DNA of 64,000 bases, taken from the NCBI RefSeq assembly GCF_035573695.1, contig NZ_CP121694.1, positions 3,542,001 through 3,606,000 on the forward strand, read 5' to 3'. The DNA comes from Metallumcola ferriviriculae. GTDB taxonomy: Bacteria; Bacillota; JADQBR01. The notes beneath the pieces are model-generated. The model searched no databases. It was not told where the DNA came from and saw only the letters and a list, made by a program, of their open reading frames with translations. The translations under genes were made by a program, and so were the position numbers. Shown in pieces: positions 26,867-35,822 of the stretch; the stretch's first letter is position 1, and every line of letters begins with the position of its first letter.

Positions 26867-27600
26867 TTTTCAGCCCCCCCACTGGCATAAATATCTTGGG
26901 AATTGATAACAATTAGTACCCTTCTATTTTTGGCTCGGCCTTCCTCATTCTTGTTTGAAGCTATGGGATTAAACTGACCGAAGCCAACTACCACAAATTT
27001 ATGTGCATCCATACCGTGTCTCTCGACAAAAAAGCGTACAACTCGTGCTGAGCGTGCCGCAGATAACTCCCAGTTAGATGGAAACTGCAGTGTAGTAATA
27101 GGACGGTTATCTGTATGCCCTTCCACGGTAATTTGATTGGGCAGGTCGTCAAGAAGTGTGGCAAGTTGCGCCAAAATAACCTCCGCTCCAGGCTTCAAAT
27201 CAGCTTTACCTGAGTCAAAAAGAACCTTTTCCTTGATATCAAGGGTTACTCCCTGCTCCTCATAACTGGCCGCTATAAACTCTTCCAAACCATTTTCCGT
27301 AAGAAAAGTTTCGATAACCGAATATACTTCCAGGAGCTTCGCTCCTTTACTGATATCACCTATTTCATGTTCTATTTCCATACTTTCATTCTGATTTGGA
27401 CTATTATTATCCAACGGCTGTGCCCCTGTATCTAGGATGCCGACACCCTGAAAGGAAGCCATAAAAGCCTTGAATTTCTGAACATCGACGATGGAAAAAG
27501 AATAGATTAGTACGAAAAACACCAACAGCAATGTCATCAAGTCGGAATAAGTAACCATCCATGCGGGCGCACCTTCATCCTTTTTTTTATCCCGCGGCAT
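26863..27600 (-). CDS. motB: MotB, stator peptidoglycan-binding protein
   Basis: 245 residues. The ion-carrying Asp20 lies in the membrane helix start (MVTYSDLMTLLLVFFVLIYSFS), followed by the plug and an OmpA-like domain (about 125-240: VLFDSGKADLKPGAEVIL, ITVEGHTDNRPI, NWELSAARSARVVRFF, AKNRRVLIVI). The ATG has a GGAGGG site about 10 bases upstream. It overlaps motA by 14 bp. Whether the motor uses protons or sodium cannot be read with certainty. Confidence 0.96.
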   Translation of the reverse strand: MPRDKKKDEGAPAWMVTYSDLMTLLLVFFVLIYSFSIVDVQKFKAFMASFQGVGILDTGAQPLDNNSPNQNESMEIEHEIGDISKGAKLLEVYSVIETFLTENGLEEFIAASYEEQGVTLDIKEKVLFDSGKADLKPGAEVILAQLATLLDDLPNQITVEGHTDNRPITTLQFPSNWELSAARSARVVRFFVERHGMDAHKFVVVGFGQFNPIASNKNEEGRAKNRRVLIVINSQDIYASGGAEK

Positions 27601-28390
27601 TTATGGCCGGCCCTCCTTCCTGAGTTCCTTCAGCATTCCGCGCATCCGGCGGCAGAAACGCCTTCAACTTCTCATCTAATATCCTAGGATTCATTCCCGA
27701 CTGAATTCCTATTATTCCTTCAATGATTATTTTTTTGCCCAACAGTTCCTCGTCACTCTTAAGTCCTAACTTGCCGACGATAGGGATGAAAATAAGGTTG
27801 GCCAAAAGCGCACCATAAAAAGTTGTCAACAAGGCAACTGCCATGCTGGGCCCCAATGCACTGGGATCGTCTAATTTTGACAGCATCTGGATAAGTCCAA
27901 TCAATGTACCAATCATGCCGAAAGCAGGTGCTAGCAGCGCCCAGGTATTAAATACATCCTGCCCCAATTCATGCCTTCTTTGGGTTTGGCTGATATCTGT
28001 TTCAAGTATTTCTCTGATCAGTTCGGGCTCCATGGCGTCCACCATCATTTGCATTCCCTTAGCAAAAAACAGATCTTCTTCCTCATTAATCTCATCCTCC
28101 AAAGCCAGCAAACCTTCTCTTCTTGCCTTTTTTGCCAGCCAAGAAAACCGCTCTACAAGCTCAGTGCGTTCTGTTGGAGACGTGGTAAATGCCATTTTCG
28201 TTGTGACAAGAACCTTTTTGATTTGATCAAAATTAAACTTTATCAGCAGAGCCGTAAAAGAACCGCATACAGTAATTAAGACAGATGGAAGGTTCCAAAA
28301 CAACATCAAGCTGCCGCTGGTGGCAATACCCGCAATAACCACAGCCATTCCCGCCAAAATCCCTACTACTGTCATTAAATCCAATCGCAT
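27587..28390 (-). CDS. motA: MotA, stator channel protein
   Basis: 267 residues with four membrane segments (about 5-23, 30-48, 150-170, 180-200). Typical features are the GTLIGLIQML segment and the cytoplasmic charged loop. It forms the stator with MotB. The ATG at 28390 is about 10 bases after AGGAGGT; the in-frame TTG at 28423 lies upstream of that site and is not needed. A tandem hairpin precedes it, separating it from flgE. Confidence 0.95.
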   Translation of the reverse strand: MRLDLMTVVGILAGMAVVIAGIATSGSLMLFWNLPSVLITVCGSFTALLIKFNFDQIKKVLVTTKMAFTTSPTERTELVERFSWLAKKARREGLLALEDEINEEEDLFFAKGMQMMVDAMEPELIREILETDISQTQRRHELGQDVFNTWALLAPAFGMIGTLIGLIQMLSKLDDPSALGPSMAVALLTTFYGALLANLIFIPIVGKLGLKSDEELLGKKIIIEGIIGIQSGMNPRILDEKLKAFLPPDARNAEGTQEGGPAINAAG

Positions 28391-28427
28391 CCGTTCCCCA
28401 ACCTCCTGTCTTCTGTGACACAATCGA

Positions 28428-28475
28428 GAAAAACTCTCCCCATGGGGGAGAAGAAGCCGTATAGCGGCTCCTTCT
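28428..28475 (-). terminator. Tandem hairpins between flgE and motA (partial terminator)
   Basis: On the minus strand after flgE a 9-bp stem (28473-28465 with 28459-28451) is followed by a second hairpin, CTCCCC-cat-GGGGAG (28450-28436), and then AGTTTTT (to 28429). The second hairpin has the form of a Rho-independent terminator. As motA onward seems to lack another promoter, it probably attenuates rather than ends the operon. Confidence 0.7.
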
Positions 28476-28503
28476 TACCAGTTCTTACTATAATGCTTCA
28501 TCT

Positions 28504-30831
28504 CTACCGCTTGAGATTAACCAATTCCTGAAGCAATTCATCAGATGTTGTAATGGTTCTGGAATTAGCCTGAAAACCTCTCTGAGTGGTAATCATATTA
28601 GTGAATTCTTCTGCTAGGTCCACGTTGGACATTTCTAAAGCATTGGACATTACTGATCCTCTACCTAATGTCTGAGCCCCGCCTACATCCGGGTCACCAG
28701 AGTTGCCGCTGGCAGCGTACAGCCCTCCACCAATACTGTCTAAGCCAGCCGGGTTTGTAAAACCCGCCATGGCAACTTTACCTAAAACTTTACGGTATCC
28801 GCCGACAAAATCACCAATGATAGTCCCATCCTTTTCTACCGTGAGGTCATTAATCGTGCTGGCAGGGTTACCATCCTGTCCCCGTGCCACTACAGTAAAT
28901 TCGGAAGAAAACTGAGTCAATGCCGAAAAATCCGGGGTAATAGTTACCGGTCCGGCATCGGGATTGATGGGATCAAAGCTAAAACTTTTTGCTAAGTTAT
29001 CACTTCCGGCTAAATTTGCCCGGCTGGTAGCCGCCTCGTCTATCTGACCAGCAGTATCAAAAATCAAGCTTCCTGTTCTGGGACTATTTATTGAATTAGT
29101 TCCGCCCACTAAATTAGTAGCGCCCACAGTAGAAGCCGGGTTACCGCTTACCGCAGGGTCTACATAAGCATCAACCAAAATCGCTGTATCAGGGTTGCTG
29201 TTTAACGCGTTGACCACATCGGCTAACGTATTATTCGCAGTACCTAGAGTAACCATGATTTCTTTACCATTTGTCGTGGCAGTAGTATCAGCGGTTGTAC
29301 CCGGAACGATCTCAATCGAAATATCGTTACCGCCAACGCCAGGAAAGTCTGCCTTAATTTCCAACCCCTGAGGGAAACCTCCCTGCAGCTGGGTTTCCCC
29401 TACCTTCCCTGCCAAGTATTGATTGTAACTTTGGTCAATACTTGTTTCCACCATCGTTGAAGCAGTAGGGTCACCATTGATGGCAGAAACGACCTCCTGC
29501 AAAGTACTTATGGTTCTGCCATTCCCATCTGTCTCTAAACTAACCATTATTTGATCACCAGTAACCGTAACAGTTAATGGCTGGCTGGGAGTGGTAACTT
29601 CTTTCATTATTACTGAGTAATTATTGGCCGGCAGACCGGCGTCTACGGCAGTTACGTTTAGAGGTACAGATTCTGCCCCGCCTTTAAGATATGTGGGTGC
29701 CACAATAGAAGGAGCAGTCCCACCCGCTCCGGCAGCGGCCTGAGCAGAAATCAATGCCGATGCTGGACTAAGCGCAATTCTGTTAACTATTTCATCGATG
29801 GTGATGCTGGGATCAAGCGCGCCGCTGGCATCAGTCCCTAAGTGCACTACCACATTATTTCCCTTTACCTCAACGGAGGTATTTGCATCATTTCCATCAG
29901 CTTTAACGAACTCCATCGAAATATCATCGCCTAGAGGACCTCCGTCAACCGCAGTAACAATCAGATCCCCTCCCATGATTTTTTCTGATGCCTGCGCCGG
30001 TGGAACATCAAGGGTGGCTCTGGCCTTACCGATATACGCAGTGGTGGCATCTGGCTCAAAGGTATTCACCTGTGCTGCCTCAATGGCAATCTGCTGCGCC
30101 TCGGTAGAAAGAGTATCGAAGTTAGGATAATACTGACCAAGATACTTTTGCACTAAGGGGTCATCTTTTGCTAAGCCCACGGTATAGCGCCACTCGTTGT
30201 CGGCCACCTTTGTATAGGTCATGTCTATTTTATGGGCCTGTCCTTCAGAATCATATACCGCTTTTGTAACTGTCCTCGACGTACCAACAGCTGCTGAACT
30301 GTCTAGATTATTCACATAGTTTAGTTCTGTTGTGGACTTGGGGTCTAGATAAAGGTCCCTGGGAATTACAATATCCCCCAAAGTCTTACTGATGGTACCC
30401 GTAGCAGGATCCGCCACATATCCCTGTACCTTTAACCCATCTGAATTGACAAATGTACCAGTGGCATCAAAGTCAAATGCCCCCAGCCGCGAGAAAACTT
30501 CGTCACCATTAGCATTGGTCAGGACGAAAAAACCTTCACCATCTATGGCTAAGTCCGTTGACTTTCCAGTGGGCTGCAAATTACCCTGTTCCATGATTTT
30601 ATCGATGCTGCCGACGCTTGTTCCCAACCCTACCTGTAAAGGATTAGAGCCGCCCTGGTCATCATTGGGGCGAGATGCACCACGTAAAGTCTGGCTAAAT
30701 AAGTCCTGAAATGTCACCCTGCTTTTTTTAAAACCTAATGTATTAACATTGGCAATATTGTTACCAATCACGTCCATACGCACCTGATGCGCCTTTAGAC
30801 CGGAGATTCCTGAATACAAAGACCTTAACAT
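28504..30831 (-). CDS. flgE: FlgE, flagellar hook protein with enlarged central region
   Basis: 775 residues, far longer than the usual 400-450. The ends are canonical: MLRSLYSGISGLKAHQVRMD and NNIANVNTLGFKKS at the start, GKSTDLAIDGEGFFVL near 90, and SNVDLAEEFTNMITTQRGFQANSRTITTSDELLQELVNLK at the end. The centre (about 284-577) holds three diverged repeats of about 95 residues, each ending in a LxGG motif. The repeats probably form extra surface domains on the hook. The ATG has a GGAGGTTAA site. It follows the flg_new gene after a leader with two hairpins. Confidence 0.95.
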   Translation of the reverse strand: MLRSLYSGISGLKAHQVRMDVIGNNIANVNTLGFKKSRVTFQDLFSQTLRGASRPNDDQGGSNPLQVGLGTSVGSIDKIMEQGNLQPTGKSTDLAIDGEGFFVLTNANGDEVFSRLGAFDFDATGTFVNSDGLKVQGYVADPATGTISKTLGDIVIPRDLYLDPKSTTELNYVNNLDSSAAVGTSRTVTKAVYDSEGQAHKIDMTYTKVADNEWRYTVGLAKDDPLVQKYLGQYYPNFDTLSTEAQQIAIEAAQVNTFEPDATTAYIGKARATLDVPPAQASEKIMGGDLIVTAVDGGPLGDDISMEFVKADGNDANTSVEVKGNNVVVHLGTDASGALDPSITIDEIVNRIALSPASALISAQAAAGAGGTAPSIVAPTYLKGGAESVPLNVTAVDAGLPANNYSVIMKEVTTPSQPLTVTVTGDQIMVSLETDGNGRTISTLQEVVSAINGDPTASTMVETSIDQSYNQYLAGKVGETQLQGGFPQGLEIKADFPGVGGNDISIEIVPGTTADTTATTNGKEIMVTLGTANNTLADVVNALNSNPDTAILVDAYVDPAVSGNPASTVGATNLVGGTNSINSPRTGSLIFDTAGQIDEAATSRANLAGSDNLAKSFSFDPINPDAGPVTITPDFSALTQFSSEFTVVARGQDGNPASTINDLTVEKDGTIIGDFVGGYRKVLGKVAMAGFTNPAGLDSIGGGLYAASGNSGDPDVGGAQTLGRGSVMSNALEMSNVDLAEEFTNMITTQRGFQANSRTITTSDELLQELVNLKR
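29101..29982 (-). repeat. Three internal protein repeats in the hook protein
   Basis: Residues about 284-385, 386-484 and 485-577 share a pattern: a GxDISxE or NNYSV strand, an IMVxLxT strand (NNVVVHLGT, DQIMVSLET, KEIMVTLGT), a helix (TIDEIVNRI, TLQEVVSAI, TLADVVNAL), NPxTxxLV/ISA, and a terminal LKGG, LQGG or LVGG. They are diverged in sequence, so this is an old duplication rather than a recent one. Confidence 0.75.
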
Positions 30832-30876
30832 AAAAATTAACCTCCTTTTGCACCCATAAGTATTTTTACTGCTCTT

Positions 30877-30926
30877 GGCTGTATCTATCGGTCAACAGCC
30901 GGGGCTTCCTCTCAGAGGTCCAGCCC
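30877..30926 (-). other. Two-hairpin leader upstream of flgE
   Basis: Starting at the flg_new stop codon, the minus strand folds as GGGCT-gga-CCTC-tga-GAGG-a-AGCCC (30926-30902), then GGCTGT...ACAGCC (30900-30877, 12-base loop). No U-tract follows at once, so it is not a usual terminator. It may protect or regulate the hook mRNA; no known RNA family is recognised. Confidence 0.4.
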
Positions 30927-30927
30927 A

Positions 30928-31335
30928 TTAAATTATCACCGCACTATCAATATTGGTGAAAACATTCTCTTTTACGTTGTGTCCATCCACCGCCGTCACT
31001 ACGGTACGATTCTTTACACTGACGATAAACGCTACATCATTCATCAAGACCAGTGATTCTTTGGCTCCTTTTTGTGCCGCTTTTTCCACCGCCTGGTTTA
31101 ACTGTGCTAATTGCTGCGGACTGAGATCAATACTTCTCCGTGTTAAACGTTGCTGTGCATGCTGCGAAAACTGCACTCCGCCCGTATCAATATTACGCTG
31201 CAGTACTTCCGAAAACGAAGGGCCGTTAGGTTGCTGTTGGGCCTTGCTACTTTGTGCTGTCTGCTTGCCCGGTTGTATCGGAGTTGTCAGCGGCTGCTGC
31301 AGATTGACCTTGCCCGTCAACGGTTTCACCTCCAT
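30928..31335 (-). CDS. Flagellar operon protein of the flg_new (TIGR02530) family
   Basis: 135 residues. The conserved core FSQHAQQRLTRRSIDLSPQQLAQLNQAVEKAAQKGAKESLVLMNDVAFIVSVKNRTVVTAVD and the ending ENVFTNIDSAVII are diagnostic of this small family, found between flgD and flgE in Firmicutes. Function is not established; it is thought to act in hook assembly. The ATG at 31335 fits the family length; an upstream in-frame GTG/ATG extension would overlap flgD even more. Even so it overlaps the flgD 3' end by 89 bp in another frame, so the start is uncertain. Confidence 0.85.
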   Translation of the reverse strand: MEVKPLTGKVNLQQPLTTPIQPGKQTAQSSKAQQQPNGPSFSEVLQRNIDTGGVQFSQHAQQRLTRRSIDLSPQQLAQLNQAVEKAAQKGAKESLVLMNDVAFIVSVKNRTVVTAVDGHNVKENVFTNIDSAVII

Positions 31336-31822
31336 TACCCTGATCCGGCTCAATTGCATCCTCGTCCGGCGGGAGCATGATTTCAAAGATATTTTGCCAG
31401 TGCATGCTTGCATCACCAACGTATACTTTAGGTTCGCCATTATTTATGGACACGCCCGTGACGATACCGGTCAGCAATTCCCCCGAATTATCAATCCCGG
31501 TTACTTCCTTACCCAACAAGTTAACTGCATTGGCATATGCACTGCTTTGGTCACTGCTTTCCCTTTGCACAAATTGGGTCAAGACACTATTCAATTGTTC
31601 AAAACCCTGGCCAATATTTTTCATTTGCTCAAGAGAGCTAAACTGTGCCATCTGCGCGATAAATTCCTTATCCTTCATCGGTTCCATCGGGTCCTGCGCC
31701 TTGAGCTGCGCCACCAGTAGTTGTAGAAATTCATCTTTTCCCATGTTGTTATCTTGTTTGTTAGCGCTGCTGCTTTGGCTATTCGTGTTCGATGCATCCG
31801 TTACTGTATTTCTCACTTCCAT
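31247..31822 (-). CDS. flgD: FlgD, hook cap scaffold protein
   Basis: 191 residues. The N-terminal FlgD motif (MGKDEFLQLLVAQLKAQDPMEPMKDKEFIAQMAQFSSLEQM) is intact, followed by VNLLGKEVTGID. The canonical C-terminal FlgD Ig/Tudor part is short, and the tail after about 155 is an acidic, low-complexity extension (EPDQGNGGETVDGQGQSA and on). This tail lies in the region shared with the flg_new gene. The ATG has an AAGGTGG site. It follows fliK by 15 bp. Confidence 0.93.
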   Translation of the reverse strand: MEVRNTVTDASNTNSQSSSANKQDNNMGKDEFLQLLVAQLKAQDPMEPMKDKEFIAQMAQFSSLEQMKNIGQGFEQLNSVLTQFVQRESSDQSSAYANAVNLLGKEVTGIDNSGELLTGIVTGVSINNGEPKVYVGDASMHWQNIFEIMLPPDEDAIEPDQGNGGETVDGQGQSAAAADNSDTTGQADSTK

Positions 31823-31837
31823 GCTTTACACCACCTT

Positions 31838-33325
31838 TCAAGCCAGATAATCAACCCTACTGGTAACCAAGTTAGACGCTAGAGTTTCTTGTCCCTCTGT
31901 TTCGTCCTTTAGGTAGGACGCGTCAGGGTAACTGGATTGCCCAGCATAGCGAAATTGCTGTCTTCCCCCATTAAACTGAAACTGAGCTCCTTGACCACTG
32001 CCGCCGAGGTATACCTCCGCTTGGTCCACCTTGATACCCTGCTGTTGCATGGCATCCTTTAATTGGGGCAAATTCTGCTGGATGATATGCTTCACTGCTT
32101 GATTTTCCACCATAATTTTGGCTGATATCCCGTTATTCGTCAGCTCCACCTTTAGTGACACCTTCCCTAAAAGTTCAGGCTTTAACTGCACTTTCACTTC
32201 AGACTTTCCGGCAGTTCCATCTGCCTTAAGCTTCTGTACCAACTGCTGAATTACATCGGCACCGTTCTTACTGCCGGCAACCTCCAACGATGCCCCGGTG
32301 CTAAGACCTGCTGCCGCGTTCACATCCACCCGGCTATTAATCTGTGCAGTTGCCGCCCTGTCGGAGAAATTGCCGCCTTTGCCCTCATCATTATGATTAG
32401 TACTCTCACCTTGTCGGCCACGGGCATCTAGCTGGATATCTCTCTGCCCTAACCAGTCCCTAGGAGTAGTGACATCCCGGGCCTGCGTAGCTGCTTCTTC
32501 ATTGTGCCGGGCCATGCTAGTTTGCTGTGAATTCGCACCAGTTTCGTTAGCGTGCTCAGCAACTGCGCTAAATTCGTTAACTTGCTTGGGAACGACGTTA
32601 GTTTCCTCAAGGCGTTGTTGGACTTTATCAATTAAAACCTGTAACCCCTGGTGTTTAGCCTGACTTCCTGCCTTTGACTGCTGTAGCGAAATTAAAAATT
32701 CGTTTATTTCTTGGGTAGTAAAACCCAGTGTGTCAAATGCTTGATTAACTTTTGCCATAAGCTGTTCTTGCTTGCCATTCGACTTAGTGTTGGAGAATAA
32801 CCCCTGAAACTTTGCTTCATTTCCATCAAGCTCGGATGTTAGACGCAGATACTGTTGTTCCGTAAACCCGCGAGGATATCCGGCATTATTTATTTCAGGC
32901 TTGACATCCCTTTGTTTTATTTCGCCCACCTGGGTAGCAGCTAAATTAATTAGTACCAAGACTGCGGCCAACATTTCTCCATCAACACCTTTTTTGCTAA
33001 GTTCAGAGGGCACTTCTGTTTTGGCAGTCAGCATGCGTAAAAATTGTTGTTGGTCGGTTGTTAACAGTTGCTGCAGTTGCTGATTACCCCCAGTTAAAAG
33101 TTCCTGTAGCTGCTGTTTAATTGCTGCGGTATCCATACCTAGCTGCCCTATTTCTGGGGAAACCCCGGAACCACCCGATGCCAAGCGCATCGCCAGCAGA
33201 GCCAAAATCCCTTCAAAGTTAGCCGTCTGGCCATTTCCCGGCCCGCCATTTCCGGTCAAGCCAAAGCCTTGCGGAGATACACCCTGAAACTGGTTTGTCT
33301 GCCCCATCAAGAGGCCAATATTCAT
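31838..33325 (-). CDS. fliK: FliK, hook-length control protein
   Basis: 495 residues. The first 370 are Gln/Ala/Gly-rich and poorly conserved, as in other FliK rulers. The C-terminal Flg_hook domain (about 375-450) is clear: VQLKPELLGKVSLKVELTNNGISAKIMVENQAVKHIIQQNLPQLKDAMQQQGI. It measures hook length and triggers the FlhB switch. The longer-than-usual hook protein makes the ruler length of interest. The ATG has a GGGGGTGAG site. Confidence 0.93.
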   Translation of the reverse strand: MNIGLLMGQTNQFQGVSPQGFGLTGNGGPGNGQTANFEGILALLAMRLASGGSGVSPEIGQLGMDTAAIKQQLQELLTGGNQQLQQLLTTDQQQFLRMLTAKTEVPSELSKKGVDGEMLAAVLVLINLAATQVGEIKQRDVKPEINNAGYPRGFTEQQYLRLTSELDGNEAKFQGLFSNTKSNGKQEQLMAKVNQAFDTLGFTTQEINEFLISLQQSKAGSQAKHQGLQVLIDKVQQRLEETNVVPKQVNEFSAVAEHANETGANSQQTSMARHNEEAATQARDVTTPRDWLGQRDIQLDARGRQGESTNHNDEGKGGNFSDRAATAQINSRVDVNAAAGLSTGASLEVAGSKNGADVIQQLVQKLKADGTAGKSEVKVQLKPELLGKVSLKVELTNNGISAKIMVENQAVKHIIQQNLPQLKDAMQQQGIKVDQAEVYLGGSGQGAQFQFNGGRQQFRYAGQSSYPDASYLKDETEGQETLASNLVTSRVDYLA

Positions 33326-33354
33326 TATCTCACCCCCTTTCCATGATATTTATA

Positions 33355-33783
33355 TCAACCCTTCCTTCTCACGAAAGAAGCCGTTGCTACCTCATCCATA
33401 AGCTTTAATTCCCTGAGGTTCTGCTCGTACTCGTACTGTTCCCGTCGACGTTCCTTGATTTTATCAAATACTTTTCTTTCTCTAACCGCATCCGCTAATT
33501 CAGTCTGTTTCTGCCTGATCGCATCTTCAGCCTGCAGCAAATTCTGGTATTGATGCTTAATTCGCTCATCCATCACAGCCAAAAACCGATGCCGTTGGCT
33601 TAAAGCTGCTATATCAATGCTCCCATGAGTGTTTATCTGATTTGACCTTTTTTCCTGTTTAAAGCCTTCGAGTTTCTCTTCTTCCTGTAGGCGCATCTGG
33701 TTCGCCTCACCTAATCGCAGTTTTTTTTCGTCTTCTACGAAACTCTTATAATCTAACACCTTCTGCAACCTAAAATGAAACAT
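33355..33783 (-). CDS. fliJ: FliJ, export chaperone escort and ATPase stalk
   Basis: 142 residues, nearly all predicted coiled coil, with the FliJ N-terminus FRLQKVLDYKSFVEDEKKLRL and many Gln/Glu/Arg. It links the FliI hexamer to FlhA. It lies 13 bp after fliI. Confidence 0.9.
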   Translation of the reverse strand: MFHFRLQKVLDYKSFVEDEKKLRLGEANQMRLQEEEKLEGFKQEKRSNQINTHGSIDIAALSQRHRFLAVMDERIKHQYQNLLQAEDAIRQKQTELADAVRERKVFDKIKERRREQYEYEQNLRELKLMDEVATASFVRRKG

Positions 33784-33796
33784 AAAATTTCACCAC

Positions 33797-35116
33797 CTAA
33801 ACCACTGCTTCCTGTAGGATTTTTAATGTCTCCTCCGCAGAATAACTTTGATTCATCTCCTGCCTGAGAAAATCATTAATGCGGTCATAGTATTTTATTG
33901 ATTCATCCACATTAGGATTAGAGCCTTTTTGGTAAGCACCCACGCTGATTAAGTCCTCGGACTGTTTATAAGTGGCCAACAAGTTCTTCAGTCTACCAGC
34001 TAACCTTTTATGTTCTTCATCGCAAATGTCATTCATCAACCTGCTGACACTTTCCAAGATATCTATCGCCGGGAAATGGTTTTTTGCCGCTATACTACGT
34101 GACAAGACAATATGTCCATCCAGTATCCCCCGGGTCGCATCGGCAATAGGCTCGTTCATATCATCAGCGTCCACCAGTACGGTGTACAGGCCTGTAATTG
34201 ACCCTACAGCCGAATTTCCTGACCGCTCCAACAATTTAGGTAATAAGGCAAAAACCGAAGGAGTATAGCCCCTGCTAGCCGGTGGTTCCCCAATAGCCAG
34301 ACCGACTTCCCGCTGGGCCATAGCAAAACGGGTAACCGAATCCATCATTAACATTACCTGTTTTCCCTGATCCCGAAAATATTCAGCTATAGCCGTGGCA
34401 ACCATTGCCCCTTTTATTCTAATCAGCGCCGGTTGATCCGAAGTGGCCACAACTACCACCGAACGTTTTAATCCTTCTTCACCCAGATCCTTTTCCAGAA
34501 AGTCAAGAACCTCTCTCCCCCGCTCGCCAATTAAGCCAATAACATTAATGTCGGCACTACTTTCACGGGCAATCATTCCCAACAGCGTACTCTTTCCCAC
34601 ACCGCTTCCGGAGAAAATACCAATTCTTTGGCCGGAGCCGCAGGTAAGCAGCCCGTCTATTGCTTTCACACCAGTTTCCAGCTTTCGGTCAATTCGCCGT
34701 CTAGTCAGAGGATTTGGCGGGTTATTATCTACAGGGTAAAGAGAACCGCCCTGTCCACCTTGCAATGCCTTGCCCTCCAAGGGTTGACCCAACCCATCTA
34801 CGACTTGGCCTAATAAATGCGGGCCTACATCGATTGTTAGTGGTTGCCCGGTTGGTATCACCAGACATCCGGGTGCTACCCCTCCTAACTGACCTAAGGG
34901 CATCATCAAGGTGGCATTCTCCTTGAAACCAACCACTTCAGCCCTTACCGCGCCATTACCCGGCGGATACATATTACAAATCTCCCCAATGCAGGCCTTC
35001 AGGCCTTTTGCCTCCACTGTAAGACCTACCACCTTGGAAACTTTTCCTCTTATTTCCCCCAGTACCGCTGTTTCCACTTGTCGAATTAAACGTTCCCATG
35101 CTATTTCAACTGCCAT
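33797..35116 (-). CDS. fliI: FliI, flagellum-specific export ATPase
   Basis: 439 residues of the F1-beta-like family. The P-loop is FSGSGVGKST (168-177), with LIGERGREVLDF, the Walker B region VMLMMDSVTRFAMAQREVGLA, and the Glu-rich GLYTVLVDADDMNEPIAD. It drives export with FliH and FliJ. The ATG at 35116 lies six bases after GGAG; the in-frame GTG at 35128 lies upstream of that site. It overlaps fliH by 11 bp. Confidence 0.97.
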   Translation of the reverse strand: MAVEIAWERLIRQVETAVLGEIRGKVSKVVGLTVEAKGLKACIGEICNMYPPGNGAVRAEVVGFKENATLMMPLGQLGGVAPGCLVIPTGQPLTIDVGPHLLGQVVDGLGQPLEGKALQGGQGGSLYPVDNNPPNPLTRRRIDRKLETGVKAIDGLLTCGSGQRIGIFSGSGVGKSTLLGMIARESSADINVIGLIGERGREVLDFLEKDLGEEGLKRSVVVVATSDQPALIRIKGAMVATAIAEYFRDQGKQVMLMMDSVTRFAMAQREVGLAIGEPPASRGYTPSVFALLPKLLERSGNSAVGSITGLYTVLVDADDMNEPIADATRGILDGHIVLSRSIAAKNHFPAIDILESVSRLMNDICDEEHKRLAGRLKNLLATYKQSEDLISVGAYQKGSNPNVDESIKYYDRINDFLRQEMNQSYSAEETLKILQEAVV

Positions 35117-35822
35117 AGTGCTCTCCACTTAACATCCTGCTTAATCTATCCAACTGCCCTTCAATGGTAACCTCCACTTGGCCTTTATCAGTATCAAGCA
35201 GACACCCACCAGGGGTGATGGATTGATCCGCCAATATACGAAGCGAGACATTTTCCGGAAGCTCTTGCATGAGAGAATCCTTCTTGGATCTTAACATTTC
35301 CGTATCTTGAGGGTTTGCAAATATCAGATAGGTACTGCTCTCTTTAATACTGCTTATCGCTTCCTGCGCAACAGATACTATGTGTTCCGGAAAGGTCTGC
35401 ATTTCCCCTCGCACTAGCTTAGACGCAATGCCTGTAGCAAGCTCAATAATCTTGGTCTCACTTTCCTGGATTAATTCAGCATACCAATTCCTGGCTTGTG
35501 CTAATAATTCTTCTGCCTCGGACCTCAGTCTCTGCCCTTCGGCGCGCCCGGCAGATACACCCTTCTGAAACCCTTCTTCATAACCCTGCTGCTGCGCCTC
35601 ACGGCATATCTCTTCCCGCTTTGCATCAGCATCACTAATAATCTGCTGCGCCTGGGCTTTTGCTTCCTTTATCAATACTTCCATTTCGGCCATTGAATTG
35701 GCCTTTTGCTGCTCCGCACTGTCTTCTAAATCCTCTATGGTTTCCGCTTGTTCAAAGTCACGGCGCAGATTGATTTCCTGCCTTTGCTTGTCCAAAGGCA
35801 TTTTTCTCAGCACTTTAGACAA
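35106..35822 (-). CDS. fliH: FliH, export ATPase regulator
   Basis: 238 residues with a central coiled coil and GxxxG-like glycine-spaced motif (QQGYEEGFQKGVSAGRAEGQRLRSEAEELL at about 79-108) typical of FliH, and a C-terminal domain (about 140-230). It binds FliI. The start is TTG at 35822, eight bases after GGAGGA, overlapping the fliG stop by 8 bp. Confidence 0.93.
   Translation of the reverse strand: MSKVLRKMPLDKQRQEINLRRDFEQAETIEDLEDSAEQQKANSMAEMEVLIKEAKAQAQQIISDADAKREEICREAQQQGYEEGFQKGVSAGRAEGQRLRSEAEELLAQARNWYAELIQESETKIIELATGIASKLVRGEMQTFPEHIVSVAQEAISSIKESSTYLIFANPQDTEMLRSKKDSLMQELPENVSLRILADQSITPGGCLLDTDKGQVEVTIEGQLDRLSRMLSGEHYGS

Noticed and set aside
28391-28503. A swrD/flbD gene between flgE and motA
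   Set aside because: This position often holds it, but here there is only a 113-base gap with hairpins and no ORF.
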